From the NCBI RefSeq assembly GCF_017591425.1, contig NW_024465751.1:4154001-4218000 (forward strand): a stretch of 64,000 bases of DNA, written 5' to 3'. The translations under genes and the position numbers were made by a program. Under the pieces are notes generated by a model that saw only the letters and a program-made list of their open reading frames with translations, made no database searches and was not told the origin of the DNA. Every line of letters starts with the position of its first letter. The first letter of the stretch is position 1. Shown here one piece after another: positions 11,153 through 21,480 of the stretch. This stretch comes from Ochotona curzoniae (lineage: Eukaryota; Chordata; Mammalia; Lagomorpha; Ochotonidae).

Positions 11153-11220
11153 TTAACCAGGCTGGAGAAACTGCCTTGGACATAGCAAAGAGACTAAAAG
11201 CTACCCAGTGTGAAGATCTG
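11153..11220 (+). CDS. ASAP1: ASAP1 exon: last ankyrin repeat
   Basis: This 68-bp exon reads VNQAGETALDIAKRLKATQC and EDL. GETALDIAKR is the final ankyrin motif. It lies only 138 bp downstream of the previous exon, the shortest intron in the window. Acceptor cccctgtttcag with a long pyrimidine tract, donor ctg|gtaagc, phase 0. Confidence 0.95.
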
Positions 11221-11599
11221 GTAAGCAAAAATGGAATGGGAGATTAATTAGATGTCAGCAGCCTTAAAATGTCCTTCTGTGAGACTGGAATTAGAGCTTC
11301 CGTCTTTAATAGCATGACTAAGGCTGACAAGTACTATGTTCCATTTGAAAAAGTGGTACAACAGTAGATTTCTCATGTCGTGTCTTTTGAGTGCAATTGG
11401 GACATGGGAGGCAAAAGTCATTTGAGAGGTGTGTTATTATCAAGTGAATAGAATAAGGTCATGTTTTTTGCTTGGCAAACCATTAAGCTTTCTCTGTAGC
11501 TTAACTGATTAAGAATTTGGGGGGAATCCATTTCAAAAAAGGGGTCAAGTAAGCTTAGAGATACATTGCTTTTAAAATGTTAAATATTGATTAAAAAGC

Positions 11600-13215
11600 T
11601 TAGCTCACGAAGACCTGAGGAAGCAGACACCCTGCCACCCACCTTCCCAGAGCTGAGTAACCCTTCCTTGGTGCCTTCAACCCCCTAGGAATTCCACAAC
11701 CAGGCAGCCCCACCCATCTTCCCATGACCCAACAACGCAGTTGAGCAGCCCATTCGCAGAGCAGGTTGGGCCACTGGTACCCTGAGAGGCTGAGGTTCAG
11801 CTGGTATCACCCCTATAGCCCTCAAAAATGGACAAGAGTCCCCACCTGGGCATAGTGTGGCAGCACACAGACACTGACAGAACCCCTATACTGCTGCTGG
11901 GCATTCTATGACACTTCATATGGACCCCAAACTCACATTACCTGCAGAAACTGATGGGGACCCACACCCACAGCCACAGTCATGGGAACTGCATACAGAG
12001 CTACCATTGAACCTGCCTACCTCAGGGAGCTTCCTCCCCACCAGGTGAGCAGTCCACCCTTCTTGCATCCCAGGGTGCTGAGACACCTGCAGGCGCTGTC
12101 AGTGCTGCTGATAGCTAAAAGAAGTTGCATGGTTACCACCCTGGAGTGCACACCAGAGCCAGCACATCCTATCCAGTCTAGAATATATTGCCAGCAGATA
12201 AGTCTTCACTATGAGAGCCACCCTTTGAAATTGGTAAAGGCAAACGACCCACTAAATGCACAAAAGCCAGTACTGGGGCACAGATTCATTGAAAGCAAGG
12301 TAACACGATACCTCCGAAGAAAGAAAATGGCTGTCTAGGGATAGACCAAGGGGAAATGAGCAAATTATATGACAGAAATTCAAAGTGATGATTTTAAGGT
12401 AGCTTAATGAGATACAAACAAATATGGGTGGACAACTCAGTGATGCTAGGAAGACAGTCGACAATACAAATGAGAAATTCAGCAAAGGTCAGAAACCTGG
12501 GGACTAAGGAAATCAATTAATGAAATTTAAAATGTTTTTGAAAGTCCCCAGGAGAATAATTGAGTAAGTAGAAGAAAGAATTTTTGAGCTCTGAAGGCAG
12601 TCTTTTGAAGTAATCCAGTCATACAAAAAAAAAAAAAAAAAACACCAGCATCATCGCCACAAAGCAAAGCAGGGATTTAGAAGAACAAAGCCCTCAGGAC
12701 ACACTAAACGTGTACAGATTCTCGCTGTGGGTATTCCATAAGGAGGAAGGACCATGAAAGGCATAGAAAACCTATTCCATCAAGTGGTTGCTGAAAGTCC
12801 TCCAACATCCACTTCCAGGAAGCCTAAGGGACCACTAATACATCCTCTGTGAGGCAAAAACAAGACAGAATTGTAAAAGCAGCAAGAACAAAGATGTCAC
12901 TTATAAGGAAATCCTCATTCAATTAAAAGCAGACGTCTCTACTGAAACTAAACAGGCCACTAGACAATAGGATGAAAGGAAGAAAATAGAACTCCAACCA
13001 AGAATACTGTACACAGTGAAGCTATCCTTCAAAACTAAAAGCAAAAATAAAAACTTTCTGTGACAAGCAAAATAGAAGGAATTGATCACCACTAGACTGA
13101 CCCTACCAGACATGCTTATAGGCCTCAGACATTAGAAGTGAAGCGATAATAAACCATCACAGGAATACAAGTACAGAAGAGTAAGGAGAAAGCTAATACT
13201 CCTTTTTTATTTTTC
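11600..13215 (+). mobile_element. LINE-1 5' region remnant, + strand
   Basis: A C-rich 5' UTR-like part (11600-12180) leads to sequence typical of old L1M elements: aaagtgatgattttaaggta, aatgagaaattcagcaaagg, tccttcaaaactaaaagcaa and ggaattgatcaccactagac. It is noncoding now, with an A-run at 12626-12643. Confidence 0.85.
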
Positions 13216-13261
13216 CTTTCTCTAGATTTGATTTGCTAGTAAGGGTTTTTTCCCACCTGTA

Positions 13262-13570
13262 TTAATTAGGACTATAGTTCTGTTTTTTTCTTAGAGCCAT
13301 CAGATTTTCCTAGCAGCATGATATTAGTCTTTGAAAATGAATTGGAAAGCATTTGATTCTTCTCTGTTTTCCTGAAGAACCTATGATTGTACAATTGTTT
13401 ATTCTCTGAATCCTTAGGAGACTTCCCCCATGAAACTATTTAGGCCATTAGTTATATTGGGGAAGGTTTTCATAAATGAATTTAATTTCTTAGTACATAT
13501 GGAGCTATTAAATCTTTGTAGCTATGTCTAAACATGCACTTTGAAAAATTATGTGTATTTCACGTGAATT
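13262..13570 (-). mobile_element. LINE-1 ORF2-like remnant, - strand
   Basis: Reading the + strand, catgaaactatttaggccat, then attggggaaggttttcataa and gaatttaatttctta are the reverse complement of the L1 ORF2 region encoding the PDGF motif area. Orientation is opposite to the neighbouring L1 piece. Confidence 0.6.
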
Positions 13571-13617
13571 TCTAAAACTGTCGGCATGAAATTGTGGACC
13601 ATCCTTTCAAAAAGAGC

Positions 13618-13902
13618 AGAGCAGGTGCTTAGCCTAGTGATGAGGCCTGCAGCAGCACAGCAGAGCACCTGGCTTTGGCTTTTGGCCCTCGCTCCTGACT
13701 CCTGCTTCTTCCTAGAGCAGACCCTGTGAGGCCACCAGTGATGGCTCATGTAACTGGGATCCCGCTGCCCACGTTGGGACCTAGCTTGGCTTTCCTAGCT
13801 CCGGCTCCAGTCCTTGCAAGCATCTGAGGGAGTACACAGCAGATGGAGACATTTTCTCTCCCATTTTCTGTGTGTGTCTCTTAAATAAATAAAGAAATGG
13901 TC
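13618..13902 (+). mobile_element. C-SINE, + strand, older subtype
   Basis: Contains agcacctggctttggctttt, agagcagaccctgtgaggcc, aagcatctgagggagt and an aaataaataaagaaat tail, a subtype with a gaccctg-aggc middle instead of gggaccctgcacccg. Confidence 0.75.
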
Positions 13903-13910
13903 TTTTCTGA

Positions 13911-14240
13911 CTTTTAAGATTCATTTATTTTATTGGAAAATCAAATATACAGAGAGAAGAAGAAACAAAAGAAAAAGATCTTCCATCTGCTGGCTCACTC
14001 CCCAAGTGGCCGCAATGGCTAGAGCCAAGCCAGTCCAAAGCCAGAAGCCTTGAGCCTCCTCCGTGCCTCTCATGCAGGTGCAGACTCCCAACCTGCTGGG
14101 CCATCCTCAACTGCCTTCCCAGGCACAAGCAGTGAGCTCGAAGGGAAATGGAGCAGGCAGGGCACAAACTGGCACCTACATGGGATCCTGGTGCATGCAA
14201 GGCATGGACCCCAGCCAATAGGTTACTGCACCAGGCGCTT
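13911..14240 (-). mobile_element. C-SINE, - strand
   Basis: Begins acttttaagattcatttatt, with gatcttccatctgctggctc actccccaagtggccgc and ends ggttactgcaccaggcgc. It lies tail-to-tail with the preceding + copy. Confidence 0.88.
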
Positions 14241-14782
14241 TTTAGCTTTTTTTTTTTTTTAACTTTTTTAAGTCAATCTCATAGAAACTGGGAGTAGAGC
14301 AGTGATTACCAGAATACGAGGGCTGTGGAAAATGGGGAGAGGTTAGTCCATGAGTATTAGGTTGGAGGAGCAAGGTTTGTTGTTTTGTTTCATAGCAGGA
14401 TGATTTTTGTGTACAGTAGAGTATGTTACAGAACAGCTAGGAGAGAATCCTTAATGTTACCACCACCGAGACATGGTAGATGTCTGAAATGACATGCTAA
14501 GTATTCTAATTTGATTGTCAGATAATGTACACATGTGTCAAACACCACATTGCGCCCTGTCAATATGTGTTTATAATTAGATGTCAGTTCATACAGTGTT
14601 CAACAAACTGCTGTCCTATCCAGCCCCCATCCTGTCATGCATACTTCTGTTTGTGACCATGTAGACTCTTGCTTTGTGACTGTGTGATTCTCCCAACCAC
14701 AGAAAGGGCAGGATAGGAAAGAGAAGTTAGATTTCTTTGAGTTTCTGCTGAGTGCCTAGTTCCAGGCCTGAAGATTGTGCTT

Positions 14783-15040
14783 ATAAAATATATGTAATCT
14801 AAAAACAGAGTGACAAAGAAAGAGATCGATCTTGCATCTACTGGTACACCTCCCAAATGATGACAAGAAGCAGGGCTGGACAGACTCTGTTCCTCAAGAG
14901 TGGCAGAGCTGTAGCTGCTGTCTGCTGCTTCCCAGGCCCAGTAGCCACAAGCCAGATCAGGGGCAGGGCAGTGGACATTCCAACATCAGCACTCTAAGAT
15001 GGGATGCAGGTTCCCAAGGAGCACCTTGCCTCACTGTACT
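14783..15040 (-). mobile_element. C-SINE, - strand, diverged
   Basis: cttgcatctactggtacacc tcccaaatgatgac, gctgcttcccaggcccagta and a head region gcactctaagatggga show a reversed, eroded element. Confidence 0.65.
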
Positions 15041-15083
15041 GCAATATTCACCCCACTTTTTTAATCTTAAAAGAATCCTTTAT

Positions 15084-15362
15084 GGGGCCAGCATTGTGGT
15101 GTATCAGGTTAAGCCACCACCTGTGATGTTGGCATCACAGAGGGCACTGATTCAGGTTCAAGCTGCTCCACTTCCAGTCCCTGTCCGCGCTAATGCACCT
15201 AGGAGAAGCAGCCCAAGTTCTTAGATGCCTGTACCCACATGAAAGACCAAGATGAAACTCCTGGCTCCTAGCTTTGGGCCTTTTAGAGAATGAATCATTG
15301 ATGTCTGTCTAGTTAGCTGTATCTGCGTAACTCTGCTTTTCGAATAAATAAATATTTTGAAA
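15084..15362 (+). mobile_element. C-SINE, + strand, diverged
   Basis: ggggccagcattgtggtgta tcaggttaagccacc, gatgttggcatcaca, ctgctccacttcca and a 3' end ctctgcttttcgaataaata match an older, rabbit-like C-SINE form. Confidence 0.85.
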
Positions 15363-15728
15363 CATAAGAAAGAATCTTTTGAGACAGTTGCCCTTGCTGT
15401 TAAAGGCCTGCCTCTTCAATGGTGTAATTTGTTTTCCAGCCACAGATCTGTAGTGCTCAGGCCCATTTTAAAAATTATAAGAAACACTTTATTTTTGGAG
15501 GGAAATCAGAATAAAGTTATTAAAATGAAGAAGTCTGTGCGTGTAGTTCTTTGCAGTTACTCTTAGCCTGAGTGTGTAGCCATTCAACTGGTCTGGTCAG
15601 TGTTTGCCTACAGTGCAGCTACCGATGATTCATTAAAAATCAAGAATACTGCAGGAGGGTTTGCACTGGGTTTGATCATTTTGAGGTGTTCTGGCATTTA
15701 AACGATGTATACCTGCTATTACTTGCAG

Positions 15729-15836
15729 CTTTTCCAGGCTAAGTCTGGAAAAATCAATCCACACGTCCATGTGGAGTATGAATGGAATCTTCGACAGGAG
15801 GAGATGGATGAAAGTGATGACGATCTGGACGACAAA
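15729..15836 (+). CDS. ASAP1: ASAP1 exon: acidic linker after the ankyrin repeats
   Basis: This 108-bp (36-codon) exon reads LFQAKSGKINPHVHVEYEWN and LRQEEMDESDDDLDDK. NPHVHVEYEW closes the ankyrin unit and ESDDDLDD is an acidic stretch that begins the unstructured C-terminal tail. Symmetrical phase 0-0 makes it skippable without a frameshift. Acceptor attacttgcag, donor aaa|gtgagt. Confidence 0.95.
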
Positions 15837-17591
15837 GTGAGTGGAAATGATCGCCCCCTGGTTGTTCTGCACTCCGGGCTAAAGATCCTTTGCGGGAGGA
15901 GAGAGGGGCTGGGGTGAGTGATTTTGGTATCAGGACTGTTTTCACTGCTGAGTCTTTCTTTAGTCCTTGTTGGCTACCCAATAGCAGCTGTTACCCAGGA
16001 CTGTCCAAAGAAACAACTCGTAGGATAGAGAAATTTTGTTTTTAAGGAATTGCCACAGTGGTGGAGTCTGATAATCCCAGTCTCAGCTAATCTGGCTCCT
16101 CTTTGAAATTTTCCATTTTTTTTTTTCTCAAACCCCCCAACTAACTGTATGAGGCCTACTTAAGTTGGGGTGAGTTCTCTTGACTCAAAACATAGTAGCA
16201 ATTGCATCTGAAAACTGCCTTTCAGCGTGATCAGGGTGGTGATGGACCACACACTTGGACCCTATAGCCTAGCTAAGTTGATGCGTGATGTGTAAGACTG
16301 ACCTTCAAAGTAAATCATTCGTTGAGATCGCTTACTGGGTACTAAGTGTGGACTAGCCACTTGTGCTGTCTCAGCTCATCTTCACTATAAGCTGTAAGGG
16401 GCATTGCTGTTGTTCCCATTCTACAGAAGACAGAAGTTAACATACAGTAAGAGCTGGCTTAGCAGCTTACCTGGAGAGTGATAGCCACCAGAGACAGTCC
16501 TGGGGAGCAAACCCAGGTCTCCATAAGCAGTTCTTAACCCTGTCTTAAAGATGTCTTTAATAAGTATATATTGGGCAGTTCCTCTGTGTAGGATATAAGG
16601 AATGGTCAGATGAGAAGGTTCTAAAAAGATTCACTACTTTTAAGAGACCTTATCGAGAAACCAAAGTCAGAGGGAAGTTTCTTTGCCAAAGACGTGGGGA
16701 AGAATCCATCTTGTAGGGAGCAGGAGCAGCACATGCCCAGACCAGGGGTGACAGTATATCCTGCCTATCTGAGGACAGGGGAGAGAGGTGCCAGTGGGAG
16801 ATGCATTCGCCTGGCTGGCTGACTGGCGGAGGGGAGGCAGGAGGCTGGCCCACGAAATCCGACAGGACAGCTCAAGAAGGGCTTGGTGGGCCTGTTGGAG
16901 CCTCTTGGCTTCTGTCCAGTCTGTCAGAACCCAAGAGAGGAGCCAGTGTCCGCTAGCTCTGGCTGTATGGGAAACAGGCCCAGACAACAAGTGCTGCAAT
17001 GGGATCCCTGAGCGCCTGCCTTAGGGCTGGGCCTGAGAGACATCTGCAGGGGATCTGCCCAGGGCCCAGGAGCTCCAGCTGACCCTGCAGTTTCTAAGTT
17101 GGCCAGGTGACCTGGTACTGATGCCATCGCAACATGTGCTCACCCCAGCAACACCTCACAGGCTATTCAGAATATCTTGGAATCCAAGGGGTTGGGTTGA
17201 ATTCATAGATCTGTGAGGCCTCAGAGTGTAGGTGACAGTCAAGCCTTGGGTGAGCTATGTCTAAGAGGATATGAAATGAGGAGAGAGGTGAAGATTGAGA
17301 ACTTAAATATGAAATGCTTGAACTGCTCAAATATTGATGAAATTGTGCAGGAAAAACTGCCTGCTAATTAGAGGTTGCATCTATGACCTTGTACTGTGCT
17401 TTTGAGCACTGCTGCAGATCCCCAACCCATGTTTGAACAGTGTGATTGCTAGTAATGACGGGCAGTGGCCGACCTCATACAGCACAGAGAGCCACAGAGT
17501 CCGGGTGACCGCCTGACCCCTCCCTGCAGAAGTCGCTGCTAAGCCTTAGGCACCCCTTGGTTATTATGTCACCCACTCTTATCTCTGCCAG
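15837..17591 (+). other. ASAP1 intron
   Basis: Contains one MIR (16328-16525). Otherwise it is unique sequence, G-rich at 16780-17060, with no supported feature. Confidence 0.7.
16328..16525 (+). mobile_element. MIR SINE remnant
   Basis: ttactgggtactaagtgtgg, tgttcccattctacagaaga and ggagcaaacccaggtctcc fit the MIR layout. Confidence 0.65.
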
Positions 17592-17820
17592 CCAAGTCCT
17601 GTCAAGAAGGAGCGCTCGCCCAGGCCGCAGAGCTTCTGCCACTCCTCCAGCCTCTCCCCACAGGACAAGCTGACACTGCCTGGCTTCAGCACTCCACGGG
17701 ACAAACAGCGGCTCTCCTACGGAGCCTTCACCAACCAGATCTTCATGTCCACGAGCACAGACTCGCCCACATCACCAACTGCAGAGGCGCCCCCTCTGCC
17801 TCCCAGAAACGCCGGGAAAG
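17592..17820 (+). CDS. ASAP1: ASAP1 exon: Ser/Pro-rich segment
   Basis: This 229-bp exon reads PSPVKKERSPRPQSFCHSSS and so on through DKLTLPGFSTPRDKQRLSYG, AFTNQIFMSTSTDSPTSPTA and EAPPLPPRNAGK. The region is a disordered, phosphosite-rich tail. APPLPPRN is a PxxPxR class II SH3-binding motif of the kind bound by Src-family kinases and adaptors. Acceptor tctctgccag, donor aaag|gtacgg, phase 1 (Gly codon split). The following intron of 10.6 kb is the longest in the window. Confidence 0.95.
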
Positions 17821-17954
17821 GTACGGGCTTCGAGAGCTTTAGGGCTCCATCCTCAGAGCTGGTGGTCTGCCCAGCTTTGAGGTAAGGACTGCCTGGTGTA
17901 TTCAATACAGCTTGAAATAGGGACCTTGCTATTTGTCACAAACCAGCAGAAGGA

Positions 17955-18125
17955 CCCGGTGTACGTGAGCACTCTTGATGCATCATCTTGTGTTAACCTC
18001 ACAACAGAACCTCTTTGCAGAAGGGGAAACTAAGTTCCAAAAGGTAAAGTGACTTGGCCAAGGTCACGAAGCTAGTGTGTAGGATTGAGATTCAGCCCAG
18101 TGTCTGTATGGCTCCAGGTTGGTGC
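17955..18125 (+). mobile_element. MIR SINE remnant
   Basis: cagaaggggaaactaagttc, then gtgacttggccaaggtcacg aagctagtgtgt and gagattcagccca are clear MIR core landmarks. Confidence 0.85.
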
Positions 18126-18224
18126 CACTTCCATAGTTTTAATAATATAGGGTGAAATTTTAGTGCTGGTTTAAAAAAAAAAAAAGTTGTCTGCACTTAC
18201 ATATCTCTCCCTGAGGAGGATTGT

Positions 18225-18420
18225 TGTATTGCTAGCAGCAGTTAATAGCTATAACGCACTTAAATGAGATGTTGCCGATTAAATAGTCTCAAAATGTGAG
18301 GGGTATTGTACTTCCTGGCATCGAGCATAGAAGAGGACTGTGGTTTAGAGAGCGGGCAGAATAACCTGCCTAAAGTTGTCTGTTACTGGGATTACAATCC
18401 AGGTTTTTTGTGAACAGTGT
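18225..18420 (+). mobile_element. MIR-like remnant
   Basis: ggactgtggtttagagagcg, aacctgcctaaagttgtctg and gggattacaatccagg follow MIR order, but the copy is strongly diverged. Confidence 0.5.
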
Positions 18421-18929
18421 GCCCATTTCTGTACTCTGTAATGAAGATTGCTCCTCCGTGAGGTACTGCCTGGGGAAGACTTAGCCAAAGAGGGTGTTTA
18501 GGCTGTGTGTGTTTTGTGGGGCTAGTACTTCAGACTAACAGGCATTTACCCTGCACCTTCTTTCTTGTCATTTATGCCCTGTCCACAGCTCACAAAAGCG
18601 GTGGGCTCCCACCTCTCTACAGGGTCACATGGAGGCACATAAATGAAAACATTAAAGGTCACACTAGCCAGGCAGATAATTGACAGGTAGCCGGAACTGT
18701 GGCTTTGCCAGTGAACCCGAGCCGGTTCGGCATGTGTGCTCAGTTCAGGCCCACCACAGGTTTCAGGCGTCTCTCCCATACAATGCTGTGCCTATGTGAG
18801 TCACACTGGGGCTATTTTCTGAGAAATGTAAGCTTTATTCAGAACAGTGTTTTATCAGAACTGATTCTCCATTGAAATGGTGTTATCAATGGGAGCTGTG
18901 TTCTTAGAGAGGAGACCCCAAATGTCCCC

Positions 18930-19560
18930 ATAGATCACAAGCAATGGAGAAATTGAGAAAAGTTAAAATAAGACTTTGGCGTGAACAGCTCTCTTTGAAG
19001 ATAAAAAGTGACCTTGGCAGTAGCGCACATATAATCCCAAGGTCTTACCCACTGGCGTCTTCTTCCCATTGCCTCTGTGATGCTGTACTGCACTGCTGCA
19101 CAGGCGTAGTACAGCAGAGTTGTGATGGAGCTCCCCGCTAGGTTGGGAGAACCCCCGTCCCAAGAGCAGTGCAAGACCCTCAGGCCAAGAAGATGGCGGA
19201 AGGAGTAGCTGCGATGTCCCGTGTTCCGTGACTGTGGCCACCAGCGTCCTGACAGACGTGGCCTGCACCTGCTGAGACCCTCCATTCCCACTGAGACTCT
19301 TGATAGTGGTTCTCAGGCCAAGGGACCCCCTCACCTCCCATCACCCTCAGCTGTAACTTTATCTTGAGAGGCCACAGAAACTCATAAAATTCTCTATCTG
19401 ACCCCGTGCCAAGTGCCTCTCTCCTGCCTTAAATAAATTCTGACCAGCTCTTTACCCAAGTCCCAGCATACAAAGACTAAATTTATTTAGTAACCCAGCT
19501 GCTGCAACAAGTGCTGAGAGACTTGGCCATAGCAACTGTGGTCAGCTAAGGATAGACTGC
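18930..19560 (+). mobile_element. Possible LTR-like or other unrecognised repeat
   Basis: A block with higher CpG content than its surroundings contains aagatggcggaaggagtagc, several direct motifs, and a 3' part with aataaattctgaccagctct. Such composition is seen in LTRs, but I could not identify terminal boundaries, a primer-binding site or any viral gene. It is listed as a tentative call only. Confidence 0.25.
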
Positions 19561-20383
19561 TCTGCCCACTCCTCCTGCCAAAAAAACAAAACAAAAAAAA
19601 TCTTCCCTATAAAAATGAGAGGGTTCTTTTGGCTGTTCATAGCTGGACATCAGATTTGCAGAGTCGCCTGTCCACCAGGGAGGCGTAAGGGACACAGCCT
19701 CCCCAGGATTTCCTTAGGAGATTTGAAATGTAAGATCTAGTGCAGCTCCCAAGGCCTTACATTGGAAACACTGATAATGTTTAGAATGGAGCTCTTAGAA
19801 GACATTGTTAAAGGTCAGCTGATGCTGTGTGCAGAGATAATTCTTCTCTGTTTTGTGGTCCCTGCTCTTTTTTTCATTCTGTCCTGTTCACTGGTAGGAC
19901 CATTTGCATGAAAACAAGGCTGTGTTGAATCTGTCCTCCGGGCTGCTCCTTCTCCAGGGCAAGATAAGCAGAGGGCTTTCATTAGTGGCAGGAGTCGTTT
20001 CCACAACTGGATCTCAGGCTCTGCAGCATGGCAGCTTCCGGCTGCCATGTCTCCCCAACAAACAGTAGGAAGAATTCTTCTGACCCAGCCCAGGCGAAAG
20101 TATTTTTAAGAAACCCCAGCTGCCTTATCAAAATTCAGGAAGTTTTGACCTAAATGACTGCCAAGCAAAGCCCCCTTGTGCCTGAGTGTCCCACACCAGT
20201 CAGTCTCAGAAGAATCCAGCAATTCAAAATCCAAAATTCACCATCCTCTAGCCTCTACAAAAACATTTTGCTGCCTAACACTTCTTCAGATGGGCAATCC
20301 AGAGAGATTAAATCAAAGCTCTGAAATTAGTGCAAGTGGCACACGTAGCTGCCTTGTCCCCAGCCTGCTTTTTTTTTTCCCCC

Positions 20384-20700
20384 TTAAGATTGATTGATTG
20401 ATTGATTGATTGATTTGAAACTCAGTTACAGAGAAATAAAGAGATCTATCTGCTGGTTCACTTCCCAAATAGTGGCAACAGCCAGGATTGGGCCAGCCTG
20501 AAGCCAGAAGCCAGGAGTCTCCTCCTGATTTCTCAGCGGGTTCAAATACCCAAGCACTTAGGTCATATTCCACTGCCTTCCCAGGCACATTAGCCAGGAG
20601 CTGGATCACAAGTGGAATAGTGGGACACACACCTGTCCATATGGAATGCCAGCATCACAGGCATCATCTCAGTCTGCTTTGCTGTAGTGCCAGTCCTCCA
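20384..20700 (-). mobile_element. C-SINE, - strand, with GATT microsatellite in its tail
   Basis: The tail has expanded to (GATT) units at 20389-20416. Then tatctgctggttcacttccc, tccactgccttcccaggcac and ggaatgccagcatcaca follow in reversed C-SINE order. Confidence 0.85.
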
Positions 20701-20868
20701 GCCCCTTCTTTGTATTTATTAACACTAGAAATTCTTCAAACTGGCCAAGATCAGTTTTTTATCTTAAAGGTAAAAATAACGTTATGGATCTCAGATTTTT
20801 TTTTTCTTTCTTGGAAGAATATTGAAAAGACTAACAGCTTATAGTACATTATAAATAGGGAAACTGAG

Positions 20869-21182
20869 GGCCCGGCGGCATGGCCTAGTGGCTAAAGTCC
20901 TCACCTCGAACGCGCCGGGATCCCATATAGGCGCCAGTTCTAATCCCAGCGGCCCTGCTTCCCATTTAGCTCCCTGCTTGTGGCCTGGGAAAGCAGTGGA
21001 GGACGGTCCAAAGCCTTGGGACCCTGCACCCGCGTGGGAGACCTGGAAGAAGTTCCTGGATCCTGGCTTAGGATCGGCATAGCTTCAGCCATTGTGCTCA
21101 CTTGGGGAGTGAATCATCGGACGGAAGATCTTCCTCTCTGTATATCTAACTTTCCAATAAATAAATAAATCTTTAAGAAACA
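20869..21182 (+). mobile_element. C-SINE, + strand, with perfect 16-bp target duplication
   Basis: Full element from ggcccggcggcatggcctag to aataaataaatctttaag. Flanked by aaatagggaaactgag at 20853-20868 and 21183-21198, identical in all 16 bases. The target sequence looks like an MIR core (gaaactgagccccagaaggg). Confidence 0.95.
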
Positions 21183-21235
21183 AAATAGGGAAACTGAGCC
21201 CCAGAAGGGCAAGGGAGCTTTCTTCAGGACACATG
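21183..21235 (+). mobile_element. MIR remnant split by a SINE
   Basis: aaatagggaaactgagcccc agaagggcaagg resembles the MIR core. Its left part lies before 20868, so the young SINE inserted into it. Confidence 0.45.
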
Positions 21236-21410
21236 GGATGATGAAACAGGCCTTCAGGCTTGTCAGGTGACATCCAGTGTCTGCTTTTCCATTTTGATAA
21301 AGATGGCACATCTCTAGGTTGCCTGCCTTATGGAACTGTCTTAAGGATCTAACAAGCTGTGTGAGCGGGTGTTAAAAATGTTATGCGGAACAGAATTAGA
21401 AGTTTGTTTA

Positions 21411-21480
21411 GGTGCAAAAAAGATTTTGAAACCCATGCTATTTTTTCCATCATTCACATTTTCCCATGTCCTATTATAAG
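21411..21480 (+). mobile_element. Half copy of the short inverted-repeat element
   Basis: ggtgcaaaaaagattttgaa, acccatgctattttttccat, cattcacattttcccatg repeat the motif order of the 6564 copy. The outer terminal repeat is missing. Confidence 0.45.

Larger units (their letters stand above)
11221..15728 (+). other. ASAP1 intron rich in L1 and SINE insertions
   Basis: Apart from the LINE-1 pieces (11600-13570) and four C-SINEs (13618-15362), the remaining sequence (11221-11600, 14250-14780, 15363-15728) is unremarkable. Confidence 0.8.
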
